Assembly (NCBI GenBank): GCA_033675265.1
Contig: JAUJYZ010001110.1
Location: 400,501-464,500, forward strand
Reading direction: 5' to 3'
From: Actinostola sp. cb2023
Lineage: Eukaryota; Cnidaria; Anthozoa; Actiniaria; Actinostolidae
DNA length: 64,000 nt
This document shows, piece by piece, positions 12,917 to 43,800 of the stretch. How positions within the stretch are numbered: the first letter of the stretch is position 1; every line of letters starts with the position of its first letter. Under the pieces are notes generated by a model. It ran no database searches. It saw only the letters and a program-made list of their open reading frames with translations, and had not been told where the DNA came from. A program made the position numbers and the translations under genes.

Positions 12917-14836
12917 ATCTAGCTGATGAAAATCGATTTTTTTATATCGTGTTTTTTTTTCAAGCGAGAGCCAATATATCAACAGTTCATGATAGCCGTC
13001 AAACAATATCTCAGGTTTCTTTAATTGCTGCGAGCCGCCAGGCGAGCAGCGAAACTAATCTTGACGGAGTTCCTGTGTCATGTGTGGTCGTGTGGGATCT
13101 GGGCACTTATGTGGATGCAACGAGAATCTCGACTGCATTTCACGGAGTTTGTGGGTTTGTGGGTTTGTGTGTGGAGATGATTTTGTGAGCCACGGTACTT
13201 TTGATCAGCGCACACTCGCAACACGTTCAATCGATATTGAGTATCGTTTATTTTTCGCTGATTCAAGCCAGGAAAGTGTTCGTTTTCTACAAATCCATGA
13301 TGTCAAATGCAACTTTATTCATTGCTGGAAGCATTCATCAGGGTCATGAACAATTTAGTGACATTTCAAGGGGAAGACCATGTTCTTTTATGAGTTTTCA
13401 GCGCTGTTATGGTTGTGTGCTCAGTCACGTCCAGTTCCACAATGAAGTACATAAGCTTAAGTTACTTCTACAGTGAGTCGATCAGAGTTGACCGAAGGAG
13501 ACAGCATGTACTTGAATGCTTTTGAAAGACACAGTTAGTATCCCCGATGCTGTCGCTGACCTATCTACCTGATCGAGCTCGTTGGTCTTCGTCAAACCAA
13601 TCCGGCCCATGCCATTGCCATTGGCATTGAGGCAACTACTGAATCAAATTATACGATCCATCCTGATGTACTTTTATCTTCTACAAGTCTGCTATGAGGC
13701 TTCGACATCTTTCCTGATATCTGGCCAGTAACATTTGAATGCTTTTGAAAGACACAGTTAGTATCCCCGATGCTGTCGCTGACCTATCTACCTGATCGAG
13801 CTCGTTGGTCTTCGTCAAACCAATCCGGCCCATGCCATTGCCATTGGCATTGAGGCAACTACTGAATCAAATTATACGATCCATCCTGATGTACTTTTAT
13901 CTTCTACAAGTCTGCTATGAGGCTTCGACATCTTTCCTGATATCTGGCCAGTAACATTGTATATAATATACACCAAACACAATTCTCTATTTCATTGAAT
14001 CCATATTTGTATTAATTTAATACTGCATATCAGTAGAGTACAAACTATTACAAGCGTGCAACATAAATAGTGCAAAGTATTGCATGCTTTTAGTGCTGGT
14101 ACATGTCTATAGCTGTCTGTCCATGACCAGATTATTATAGCGGGTGGGAATGATAATTAATAGAGACATGGAATGGAACAATGTGACCGGGATGGGAATG
14201 AGAATCAATGGAGATGTGGGATGGGAACAATGGGACAAGGGTGGGAATGAGAATCAGTAGATATATGGGAGGGAAATAGGTTTCTTGTAAGCTAGAACAC
14301 ATGACACAGTAATAAAGTTATTATTATTATTATACCACATTTTTATTATTTTATTTTACAACTAATGCACCTTGCTGAAAATTAAGGGACAACCACATGT
14401 ATGCATTGACAGCTACATTTCACTTTTATGTGTTACCATGTACTGTACGGCAGTGCACAACTCGCAGCACTTCACTTTCTACCAGAAACGACTAGTTTAT
14501 ATACTTTTTGCTGCGAGCGTAGCGAGCAGCGAAACTAATCTTGACGGAGTTCCTGTGTCATGTGTGGTCGTGTGGGATCTGGGCACTTATGTGGATGCAA
14601 CGAGAATCTCGACTGCATTTCACGGAGTGGGTTTGTGTGTGGAGATGATTTGTGAGCCACGGTACTTTTGATCAGCGCACACTCACAACACGACTCGTTG
14701 GATCGGAGTATCGTTTATTTTTCGCTGATTCAAGCCAGGAAAGTGTTCGTTTTCTACAAATCCATGATGTCAAATGGAACTTTATTCATTGTTGGAAGCA
14801 TTCGTCAGGGCCATGAACAATTTAGTGACATTTCAA

Positions 14837-14943
14837 TACAATACAATACAATACAATAACTTTATTTATACACGATTAGGATTAAAGCTGAAAAGCTTGT
14901 GGGGTCGTGTGTAAAACAATGAAAATAAAAATAAAAATTTCAA
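14837..14943. mobile_element. Short A-tailed insertion (SINE-like) with 7-bp target duplication
   Basis: Relative to the empty paralogous site at about 13367, copy 2 has gained ~100 bp that begins with TACAA repeats and ends in an AAAATAAAAATAAAAA tail, bounded by ATTTCAA at 14830-14836 and 14937-14943. The A-rich end and duplication suggest retroposition; no polymerase III box was identified. Confidence 0.6.
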
Positions 14944-15195
14944 GGGGAAGACAATGTTGTTTTATGAGTTTTCAGCGCTGTTGACTGTTGTGTGTCAGTC
15001 GCATCCAGTTCCACAATGGAGTACTTCTACAGCCTTCTTTCAGATGCTTTTGAAAGACACAGTATCCCAAATACAGAGACGCTGTCGCTGACCTATCTAC
15101 CTGATCGAGTTTGTTGGTCTTCGTCAAACCAATCCGATCCATGCCATTGGCATGGAAGCAACTACTGAATCAAATTATACGATCCGGCCATCCTG

Positions 15196-15247
15196 TAGTC
15201 TCCCTCGCAGCCGTGCTCGACACTTAGCACGGCTGCGAGGGAGACTA
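15196..15247. mobile_element. 52-bp perfect hairpin element with 9-bp target duplication
   Basis: TAGTCTCCCTCGCAGCCGTG... and its exact reverse complement form 22-bp arms (15196-15217, 15226-15247) around 8 bp. The 9-bp GCCATCCTG flanks it at 15187-15195 and 15248-15256, and the paralogous copy 1 site is empty. The 9-bp duplication suggests a Mutator-type transposase (inference). The TAGTCTCCCTCG terminus recurs near 51042, 51304 and 55443. Confidence 0.75.
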
Positions 15248-16089
15248 GCCATCCTGGTGTACTTTTTTATCTTCTACAAGTGTGCTATGAGGCTTCGACA
15301 TCTTTCCTGATATCTGGCCAGTAACATTGTATATAATATACACCAAACACAATTCTCTATTTCATTGAATCCATATTTGTATTAATTACTGCATATCAGT
15401 AGAGTACAAACTATTAAAAGCGTGCAACATAAATAGTGCAAAGTATTGCATGCTTTTAGTGCTTGTACATGTCTATAGCTGTCTGTCTATGACCAGATTA
15501 TTATAGTGTTAGTATTTGTATTTTAAAAGCAACACCATACACCATTTTAATGGTGTATATAGAAACTCGGGTGGGAATGAGAATAAATAGAGACATGGAA
15601 GGGGACAATGTGACCGGGACAGGAATGAGAATCAATGGAGATGTGGGATGGGAACAATGGGGACAAGGGTGGAAATGAGAATCAGTAGAGATATGGGAGG
15701 GGGAGGGGATTTTAGTGGGTATAGATAGGTGTCTCTAATTAGTTTCTTGTAAGTTAGAACACATGACACAGTACGTAATAAAGTTATTATTATTATTATA
15801 CTGCATTTTATTATTTTATTTTACCACAAATGTGCCTTGCTGACAAGGGACAGCCACATGTATGCATTGAAAGTTACATGTACGGCAGTGCACAACTCGC
15901 AGCACTACACTTTCTACCAGAAACGACTAGTATAACTTTTTATATATTCACACCTCTTTTGTATTGTTCGCGTTATATCCCTTAATGATTAATGAACTAG
16001 TTAATATATTGGAGACAAAGCGTCTGCATAAATTAATCGTCAATAGTGACAGCAACTCCGTACATAACTGAGGAGTTCAGCAAGTCAGC

Positions 16090-33943
<17,854 letters not shown>

Positions 33944-35340
33944 CATCCATCCTTTCATCTTACAGCTAAAACGCTTTTAATAGATCTTTATATGACATAC
34001 ATAGTACAGCCTTGCTCAGTGTCATCACTCACCCCCTCCCCCTAAGGTAATTTCCCGTAGGGTGGAGGGATGAGTGACGGCACTTGTTATATTTCTGTTC
34101 AAAGAATCAAAAAAGTTTAAAAGTCCGAGATTACTAAGGGGGAGGGGGAAAGATCTGCTATGTTTTAATTTTGCATCAAGTTATTTGATTCAAATAAGTC
34201 AAAGGTATATAAAATCTATATTCAGTCGTAATTCTTCGTGCTTCTGTATATATGCGTCCTGTAGTTTGCATGAATCCGATTGTGGACTGGATTGTGTAGT
34301 AGGTACTAGACTAAGTGCATACAGGTATTCGTAGTACGTGTTGTCTTGTTTACCTAGATCTGTGCTATCTGTACGAGTTTTATGGTGAGTTTTACTACTT
34401 GTTAAATGGTGAGTACCCCGACCCCCCTGGGGTCTCGCGTAAACAGTGCTACAAATGAGGTAGCGGTTCCACGCATGGTCTCCATGGCTGCACGATTTTC
34501 AGTTTTTTTCCTGTCCCAGTAGTCTACACATTTCTTCTTTCCAAACAATTCCAGAACCTGCTTAATAGCGGCCCTACATGTATGTCGGAGCGCCAAACGG
34601 GTAGGAGGAGTCTAATAGAATTGAAACTTAGCCACATTAGACTAGGCAAAAACTGAATTATTTGAAAAAAATCGAGACTCTCTTTTCGATCTTTCCAGCC
34701 AAACAGCCAATTTATATCAGAACAATCTTTTCCGAACAATGTCTTTTATCTGGGCAAATAAACGGTATAAATTTTAGAGTTTATTCGAGAAAATTTCAAT
34801 ACAGCTCAAAACTTGGTTTGGCCTCAGTGTAAAAACCTTGCATACAAACACTTGCTGAATTTAAAAATAACCACAATAATTCATAGATATATGGATTCAT
34901 CGATCCAGTAGTCAAAGGGTTTAGAGCTCTTTAGAAGTTAGAGCGAAGTGATTGATACACGAAGTGAAGAGAAAAATCAGTTACGTTAGTTGTGAGGTCT
35001 TTAAACTCTGTAGACACGTCGAGTGAGATATTACTCACTACACACTACAGCAAGCGATAATATTGGTGTTTAACGCTGTTGATACGTATTGTCCAGTCTT
35101 TAATCGTTTTTTAATGACTTCGAAATTGCTTGTTCTTACAACTCAACAGGAACTGCTCATTAGAGCTCTTTCTAATTACCGATTATCGATTCCTCGATAA
35201 TGATCTTCAAACTGAGTCATTTAGTTCCCAAAAGTTTGGTATAACAGCAATGTATAGATTGGGTTTGTTTTTGTTTACGAAATAAGCCAAACACTAGCCG
35301 CCACTAAGGAACGTTTCAAGAAAGCATACGTGACCACACA
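33944..35340. other. Intergenic region between the kinase gene and the orphan gene
   Basis: No gene supported. Holds the kinase 3' UTR and presumably the promoter of the gene at 35341. A CCCCTCCCCCTAAGG / CTAAGGGGGAGGGGG inverted pair at about 34033-34152 may bound a small element. No TATA box or other site could be assigned confidently. Confidence 0.4.
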
Positions 35341-36672
35341 ATGGAAGAACTGTTCTGTCTATCGGCCGAGGAACTACATCTTCGTCTTGACAGACTCGAG
35401 ACTGGAAATAATTCTCTGTTTACAAAGTTATGTGATGGGGAAGAATGCCCGAGGTTTGTGGAAAAAGTTATCTTTCAGCCAAAGAAGTGTAACCTAGCGT
35501 TCCCTACAATTGGGCCAAGAACATTTTCTCGTGGAGTTAACGGCACATCTTCTTTGCCTGACATAAGAAATCCGGACATCACGGAAATCATGTCCAACGC
35601 AGAAGATTCAATCAAATCCACCGACGCTTTGATTGATAGGAGTCCTAAATGGTCGAAAACAAAAATAAAACCACATTTTGGCTCACATAATCTGCACTTA
35701 GAAAAAGAAGGCTCATTGCCCTCTGTTGAAGAAGAAGAACCGCTATTCTGTCAAGGAAGAGGCTTTCCAAAAGTGGGACATTCGGCTAAGGATAGTTTTC
35801 CAAGGTCTAAGTCTGCGGTGGATATCGAACGAGTTCGAGCAGCAAATATAACAGAAACGTCGTCAGTAACTTCAGTTTTACCGCGAATTTCTAGCGGGAA
35901 ACCAATGCAGTGTGGCCATGCTACTCAAGTAGGCCCGCGGTTCAGAGCTTGGTCTGGCCCGAAGCGAGAAAGATGCGAGCTACACTTCAAAGCCGAATTG
36001 GACTTCCACTTGGACGCCATCGAGCAAAAGGCCATCAGGAGCTTCGACGTGGATGGTTTACTCAAAGAAGTGCGTCGCAACAAAGAAGCGAGAAAAGTTC
36101 CCAAAGAGTCTCCGCTTCACGACAGAGTGGAAGAAATTTCACTCAACAGCGCCGCGAGCTACGTGTCGAAACTAAAACACGAATTGAATCTATCGTCGAA
36201 AGGTGGGGGTTTTATGAACAGAACAAGACACATCAGCATCAGAGATGAGATTCACATCAAAAGGTTGCTGCGGCGAAAACTCTTCTCGTTTTACGACTTT
36301 GGTGGCAGCGAAAATGTGTTCGAACGCGTTGTCACTGACGTGTGCAGCAAAGAGAATCCTTCAGTAAAGTTTAAGAACCTGCCCGCGTATGGAAACCATA
36401 TATTTCCTTTAGCTGCGCCTCATGCAAACCTTCCATTGTTACCGTACTCGCCAGCACACTTACACAAACTGTACATTATGTTGGATGCATTTCCGTGGTT
36501 CCCATGGCAATCGCGTCGAAAGCTGGAGTCGGAAGTGGTAAAAGGATACCCGCAATGCAAACCGGAAATACGTAACAGATTAATCAAAACGGAAATGACG
36601 TCTGATACGGAAGTGGATTATGGAATAAAGAATCCAAAGCTGGAGATTCACTTGCCGTCTTGCGTGGTGTGA
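35341..36672 (+). CDS. Intronless gene for an unrecognised 443-aa protein
   Basis: A single ATG-to-TGA frame (MEELFCLSAEEL ... LEIHLPSCVV), by far the longest non-repetitive frame in the window. I do not recognise the family. It is hydrophilic with no signal peptide or membrane segment, acidic near residues 130-140 (SVEEEEPLF) and basic/helical around 230-330 (ELHFKAELDFHLDAIEQ, DGLLKEVRRNKEARK, IKRLLRRKLFSFYDF). A proline/aromatic patch near 380-400 (LPLLPYSPAH, FPWFPWQSRRK) looks like the best conserved part. Complex composition and length argue for a real gene. Lack of introns beside intron-rich neighbours suggests a retrocopy or a naturally intronless gene; the function is not inferable. 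Confidence 0.75.
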   Translation: MEELFCLSAEELHLRLDRLETGNNSLFTKLCDGEECPRFVEKVIFQPKKCNLAFPTIGPRTFSRGVNGTSSLPDIRNPDITEIMSNAEDSIKSTDALIDRSPKWSKTKIKPHFGSHNLHLEKEGSLPSVEEEEPLFCQGRGFPKVGHSAKDSFPRSKSAVDIERVRAANITETSSVTSVLPRISSGKPMQCGHATQVGPRFRAWSGPKRERCELHFKAELDFHLDAIEQKAIRSFDVDGLLKEVRRNKEARKVPKESPLHDRVEEISLNSAASYVSKLKHELNLSSKGGGFMNRTRHISIRDEIHIKRLLRRKLFSFYDFGGSENVFERVVTDVCSKENPSVKFKNLPAYGNHIFPLAAPHANLPLLPYSPAHLHKLYIMLDAFPWFPWQSRRKLESEVVKGYPQCKPEIRNRLIKTEMTSDTEVDYGIKNPKLEIHLPSCVV

Positions 36673-37850
36673 CGTCTTTAAAACGCTGTCACGCCGTCTT
36701 GCATGAGGAAGTGCCGCTTTTAAAATGCGCTATTTTGACATCTAATTTTAATTATCCAAGTCGTTAGCAGCTAGCATGCTCGCGTATTTGATGAACTAGA
36801 ACAAATTAAAGCGAATTAGACGGAAAATAATCAGGACATTTTAGTTCTTTTTCCCCGTAGTTCTTTATTGCTTTTTCTGTTATTTAGTATTACATCTGTG
36901 GACTGAGTGAGGTACATATTGTAGTTAGAAGATTTTTTATGATGCTAACTATTCCCTCAATTTACACACAGGTAGATAGACTTATAAGATATTGTAAAAG
37001 CGCATCGAGATTGTTGTCTAGTGCCCCGATCTAGAACTGTTTATTGCTTGGGATCCCTGTGGAAATTCAATATCCAAGTTAGCGCCAATAAGGCGTCTCT
37101 AGTTCACACCAATACACACTATTAGACACTCACTCTTTTGTTTTCTTTTGTTTCTTTGCATCTGATAAACACTGACAGCTAATTAGTAGTGCCCAGGTTT
37201 ATTGATCACTATTGTGGCTCTGATTGATGTGCGGTCCTCAGTGTATATTTACAAGTCTATGATTATTTTATTCATCATACACTATTAAAATATTACAGAA
37301 ATCTATAATCCTGATCCATGTGAACAACACAACAAACTATAACGGCAGCCATCAGTGAGCTGACTTGATATGACGTCATCGACAATGTGTGCCACACGTC
37401 TCGGTCATTTCTTCGTGGAAGAAGCGTCATGCAACAAATTATTCTAATTCATGCATACGAGTTATTTTAAGCGGTAGTTTAATTTGCTGAGAGCTGGTGG
37501 TATCTCGTGCCCAGAGCCCACGCTCCTCTAGGTCAGCACCTCTGGTTTCTCGGGTACGAGAGCTAGAGTTGCCGACAATCACGACTGCGCATGTCAGCTA
37601 GAATTGTAAGGTCTGTTGAAGTGACGTCGATCGTTTACTTTCAAAAACTTTTGAAATTTATTGAGCTGTTTTTGTTCATGCTTTTGAGTTTTGGTTTTAT
37701 CCGTTTTTTGTTTTGTTGTCTGTTTTTAAGGGGGTTGCTTGTTGGTGCTGTCGATTTTTGCATTATTATAGTAATATAATAATAATAAATATTTATTATT
37801 AGTAATATTTAATAATAAATATTTATTAATAGTCGCACGCTTCACACTTT
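36673..37850. other. Convergent intergenic region
   Basis: Downstream of both the orphan gene (+) and the TRAF gene (-). Overlapping AATAAATATTTATT palindromes at about 37786-37832 supply AATAAA on the minus strand 20-60 nt after the TRAF stop and are its likely polyadenylation signal. Nothing else recognised. Confidence 0.45.
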
Positions 37851-40800
37851 CTAGTCTGGTTTATCGATAATCATCTTGATGAACATGCAGTCATCTTTAA
37901 CAAAGGCGTGGTCGGTCAGCTCAGAAAGCGGGAAGAACTTGGGGCAGCCGCTGGCAACATTCATCTCTTGTCTTGGTCTTTGGAACGATGAGCTATTGGG
38001 ATCGGGCATAAAAGCATCAACCACGTGCTCCTGTTGATTCTGATCCAATATCATCAATGTGACCTTCTGTCTGAATGGCCAGCGGAGTAACGCATCGTAA
38101 TCCCCGCGCATGAGCACAAAGAACAATGAAATATGCGTTCCTTTGCCAATTCCGTCGCCATTGAGATAGATGCGCGCGCACATCTTGTAACCATAGCGAC
38201 TGCTATAGAAACAGTGTGAGTAGAATGATGCTTTGATGCCGTTGATGGCTTCTCTTCTTCTTTGTGCAAAATCTATTATTCTCCATACAAGGATTCCCTC
38301 GTAGTTTGTTCTCTCGAGTTGACGAATGTCGTGTTCAAAGTCGTTCAGATTGAGACTGCTTAAGCCAACAACCTGGCTATGACTTTCCAGTTGTCCCTGG
38401 TAGTGCCTCAGAGAGTCTTGCATATCAGACAATGCTTGTGAGAGGCGTCGAACTTCTCTTTTAAGCTTCACAAATTCGTCCGTGTCTTCGTCCAGTCGGG
38501 CTCTCTTTCTGCAAACTTCTCCATTTTCGTTTCTCAAAGATTCCTCCAGCGTCTTTGTTTTTTCACTTTGTGTTTTTAGCTCTTCTCTAATGTCCGTGTT
38601 GCTGATGATGAGGGCCGTTATTTGGGACATCATGTCCGACATCTTTGATTTAAGCTCCTCACGGAAAAGTGCCCATTCGTTCAGCACCCGCTGTATTTGG
38701 TCCCTGATCATGATTAAGATACCAAGAAGCAAGTCCAAGTGAAACATAATGAACGACTTCTTGTGTTCCTGGCGATGTTTCTTCTTCATCTTCTAAAAGT
38801 GAAATGAAATGATAATTTATGAGAATTAATAATAAATATAATAATAAATAATAAATAATAAATAAATAATAAATAAATAATAATAAATAATAACAAATGA
38901 CGAGGAAGGAACCGGTAACTACTTCATGTAGGAACCCACAAAAGTGACTCATATTAGTACAACTGATATTATTATCTCCTACATGAAGTAATCTCCTAGG
39001 AACTATTACCTTGATTTCCTTGCAGCCAATGGAGGAAAAAGCACATTCCCGCTCGACCTCCTCGCATTCTTCGTAATGATATTTCAACTTCAAGGAAAAA
39101 ATATGATGAGAATCTTCACATGCATCACTAAGATATCAGATGAGTTTGAGATCAGTTGATTCGATTAAGAAGTCTTCAGAATCATGCAGACTCTACGTAT
39201 ACCATTGCAGATTGATTACAATTGAATTGCGCTGCTTATTCCATTGCAATGCTTTTACTGGATGACAAACATATGAATACAAAGACAACTCATAAAATTT
39301 AGTGTCGAAAAGAACCAGATTTTTGAATGTTGTCCTCAAATAACTTTATATTTTATCTTCTTTCTCTTCTTTTTCACATTTGTAATTTTCCTTGTCAATG
39401 TCGACATTTCCTTTACTGGTACCTAGTGATTTATTTGCCTTCAAATGACGGGCAAACACTGCCCTCCATGTGCTATCAAGCTAAGCTGGGAGTATTTGAT
39501 TGAAGAGGTGCAATTCAGCTGATGAAAATTCCTCCCGAGACCGGAAATCACGACTATTTGAAACCAAGCAATTCGGTCGAAATTCCTCACGAGACCGGAA
39601 ATGACGTCTATTTGAAACCAAGCAATTCGGTCGAAATTCCTCACGAGACCGGAAATGACGTCTATTGACATCAAGCTATAATTAGTACTTACGTCCTCTC
39701 TGGGGATGTTCTTTGTCATACAAAGACCACATGTCTCGGGGACCTTTTTGCACAGGGTTTTCTCGTGTTCCTGCAAATGAATGGACATTAGATTATCCTA
39801 CCATGGGTGCCCTGGTCCACCCACCCCACCCTACCATGGGTGCCCTGGTCCACCCCACTTCACCCTACCATGGGTGCCCTGGTCCACCCACCCCACCCTA
39901 CCATGGGTGCCCTGGTCCACCCACCCCACCCTACCATGGGTGCCCGGGTCCACCCCACCCCACCCCACCCCTCATCACTTCGTCTATCAGTACTCTAACA
40001 ATAACGATACGGTCATTCGGAATTCGCAAAATTCATGCAAACCAGCTGGGGTTATTTATGCATGAGCGCAACTGAACCATTTGCTGTGAATGTAAAAAGT
40101 TTAGTCACTTACCTTAATGGCGGATAAAGCAATACTTGTAGTACAATATTCGCAGAGCACGACCCGCTCGCTGCATTCTTGCTCAAGATGAAAGGCCAAA
40201 TGACTTCTCTTTACCAGTACCCCGCATGAAGGAAAAACACAGGCAACCCGCACAAAGGAACACACTTCTAAGTGAACCTGTGATAATCAATCAATCAATT
40301 TATTTTAATTTATCTTTATAAATATGTAGAAATTTGCCAATCGAACACAATCGAACGTTCGATAATCGAACGTTTCTTTAATCAAACATAATCGAACTGA
40401 TTGAACATCTTTCATGCTCCGCGCTTTCAAAACTCCCAGTTTTCCGCGGTTAAATGCATTAATAATTACAAATCCGAGCACGACGCGCCAGAAGAAACGC
40501 AAGATGTCACTATGCCCTCTACAATCGTCAATATTAAGCCGAAGTTCACCAAACTTTCCAGACTAGCTAAGTTTGGTCTGCCCTCTCAGAAAATGATGGT
40601 CAATTTTGCTAGTTTCTTATTGAATTAGTTTTACGGACTTGGTCCCAGTCCCCTGCTCGTTTTGGTAATGGCTAATTGATTGTGAGTTCGATTGATTGAC
40701 TTCGCCGATGTATTTCAATAGACAAAATGGGGTGTTTCTTGGTGTTGCAGTCTGCATTGTACATTGTATTCTTGGATAGGTTTCTTTGTATACACCGATT

Positions 40801-43800
40801 CCGAACATGGCGACCAATTTGAATAACCATTGTTCTTTGACTGACTGGCCTCGTGTTCATGTGGAAACACAAAAGCGTTCTCACCTGTATGAGAGGCTGG
40901 TCAGTCGGGAACAATGGTTATTCAAATTGGTCGCCATGTTCGGAATCGGTGTATGCAGGATATTGAATTGATTGAATTGATGTTTATTTGCACTCTAGAT
41001 TTACAGTTTTACATTTTACATATTTGGTTCATGAGTTCATTCTTCTCGTCCTTTGTGTTCATTGTCTACGAGTATCGCCCGTGTGTTCTGCAACACCAAG
41101 AAACCTCCGAAAATGGCATTGAGCCGGAATAAATTAAATTGTCGTTGGATGATGTTGCCTGCATGGTCTAATAAGAAATAATGGCATTGAGAATTCGGTT
41201 GGCGTCGAGTAGAAGACTAATTTATGTTATAGCTGCAATAGTAGTGATTTGCGTGAGTCTTTGGTTAATTCTTTCACGTCGACGGGAACATGTGTTTGGA
41301 CCGCACGATGTAGTCATTGCTTCATCGACAGATCTTTCTATGTGGTTATCGCTGAGTTCACAGCCATGCAAAGACCACGAGGAAAGGACATTGAAATTTC
41401 GTTATTTGGACGTGAAGCTCGCGTGTAAAGCCATCAGCGAGCCTTGCTATATTTGGTACTGGGACGTGGCTAATTGGACTCTGACTTACACATATAGAAA
41501 CACAAAACAAATCACCGGCATTTCTATTCCTACAAGATTTTGTCCGACACCAATTCACGGTGAGCGAACAGCGAAGATCATCCAAGCCGATGGTAAAGTC
41601 GAATACCCTGGCTGTACTATCGAGAAAGACCTATGTGCTCCGCGGATGCCATTGTTCTACGCATATTTCGACAAGAATCTGAAAATGAGAATTAATCGCA
41701 GTCCATGTTGTAGAAAGCTTCTAGTCGACATAACCCATCACATGGGGCGGGTGTTCAACAAGCACAACATAACATATTTTTTGGTTGGGGGTACAGTCAT
41801 CAGTCTTGTCCGAGACAACGGTGAATTAATCCCATACGATACAGACACTGACGTTGCAGTTGATGCGAGAGATCTTTGAAAAAGTTAAAGCAGTTCTTCC
41901 CGAGTTAGAGAAACCTGGTTATGTTTTCCGGTGGAAGACAGAATACGAAAAAGCAGTTGGGGCCGATGAAAAACGCTACTTGGTAGGGTTGCACAAATAC
42001 ACAACGTTGTCTTACGGGCCCAGGGATTGCGTTCTACGTGATCGAGGATGGTATGGTCGTGTCAATACCACAATGGCAGTCTGTGCCCGCGAATCTTACT
42101 GTACCTCCGATAAAGGGGATGTTTGAAGGTCTAGAAATGGGATTTCCAAAAGAACCAGAAAAATACTTGGACTACACTTATGGCAAAGACAAATGGAGAA
42201 CGCCATTACAGTGTTCAAAAACCTACGTAGGACAGTGTTCTTGATGATTTTTAAAAAAGCACACTGTACGGCGTTACATCGTTACAGCGTTACAAAGTTA
42301 TAGCGTTACAAAGTTATAGCGTTACAAAGTTACAGCGTTACAAAGTTACAGCGTTACAAAGTTACAGCATTACAAAGTTCAGTACAGTGTTACAAATTAA
42401 GTTTGTAACGCTGTAACTTTGTAACGTTGTAACGCTGTAACGTTGTAACTTTGTAACGCTGTAACTTTGTAACGCTGTAATAGTGTAACTTTGTAACGCT
42501 GTAACTTTGTAATAGTGTAACTTTGTAACGCTGTAACTTTGTAACGCTGTAACTTTGTAACGCTGTAACTTTGTAACGCTGTAACTTTGTAACCCTGTAA
42601 CTTTGTAACGCTGTAACTTTGTAACGCTGTAACTTTATAACGCTGTAACTTTATAACGCTGTAACTTTGTAACGCTGTAACTTTGTAACGCTATAACTTT
42701 GTAACGCTGTAATTTTGTAACGCTGTAACTTTGTAACGCTATAACTTTGTAACGCTGTAACTTTGTAACGTTGTAACTTTGTAACGTTGTAACTTTGTAA
42801 CGCTATAACTTTGTAACGCTGTAACTTTGTAACGTTGTAACTTTGTAACGCTGTAACTTTGTAACGCTGTAACCTTGTAACGCTATAACTTTGTAACACT
42901 GTAACTTTGTAACACTGTATCTTTGTAACGCTATAACATCATCAACAAGATCAGCTAGAATCATCATGGTCGTCATCATCATCACTGGTAAGCATACCTC
43001 CAGTGCTCGGATTTCTCCAGACCAGTCGCAGCTTTCATCAACGTAAATACAGCAAACAGTAAGACTCAAAATCTCTCTAGCGATACAAGCATCGGGAAAC
43101 ACCTGAAACAATATCGCCACAATCACAGTAAACACATTTGCCGTTCACTTTAGTTTAGGGGTGGACCATTAGAAACCTTTTGGGGTAAACACATTCTTAG
43201 ACACGATTATTTTTTCTACATGTGTTTCTCGGCAGGAGTTGTGTAGCTCTGTTTTTGGGTGGTAGGGTTCTTGCAGGTCGTGCAGGAATTCAGTATTTTG
43301 GAACATTTTTATCTTTGCAGGAATATTTTTGGGGGAATTGACCAATCTTAAAAATACTTGAAATTCAGCTTAGCCTCACTTCCAAGATACAAAACAAAAG
43401 GAAAAGTTAGAATAACAAAACAAACTACTCCTGAATGCGAGGCTAAGTTTTTAAGATTGGTCAATTGTCACCCCCCTCCCAACATTTCTAATGGTCCACC
43501 CCTCAGTAAATACGTATATGCAAATAATTTGACAATTTAGTTCGTAAAGCTTTCAGTTGTAAGCAATTGCCAGAACGAAAGTAATATCATCTGATAACAA
43601 TTTCAACTGATCAGGTTTTACATTCTATCACCACAGGCAGCCCAATCCTATCTCTATCACCTTTCTCTCTCTCAACGTCGTGCGGAAAAAAAATAAGGCA
43701 AACTGTTCGGACGTTTCTTCGTTCAGCTGTCGGCACTGCTCGCGTCGCTGTCGTCAATTAAGTTTTCGCTAAATCAAAATTACTGCTGAATGTTTGGATT

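Larger units (their letters stand above)
13028..15935. repeat. Direct tandem duplication of a ~1.45 kb non-coding unit
   Basis: Copy 1 (13028-14506) and copy 2 (14515-15935) match along their whole length, from GCGAGCAGCGAAACTAATC to CCAGAAACGACTAGT. Copy 1 contains an extra 223-bp internal tandem duplication (13512-13734 and 13735-13957), present once in copy 2. Copy 2 has three insertions absent from copy 1: 14837-14943, 15196-15256 and about 15507-15567. No protein-coding gene is recognised in either copy; the unit ends about 150 bp upstream of the kinase gene start. Confidence 0.9.

Noticed and set aside
42651..43135. Frames with LQSYSVTKLQRYKVTA repeats fused to the TRAF zinc-finger exon
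   Set aside because: The repeats are the 16-bp minisatellite; the real exon ends at a clean GAG|GTATGC donor at 42998.
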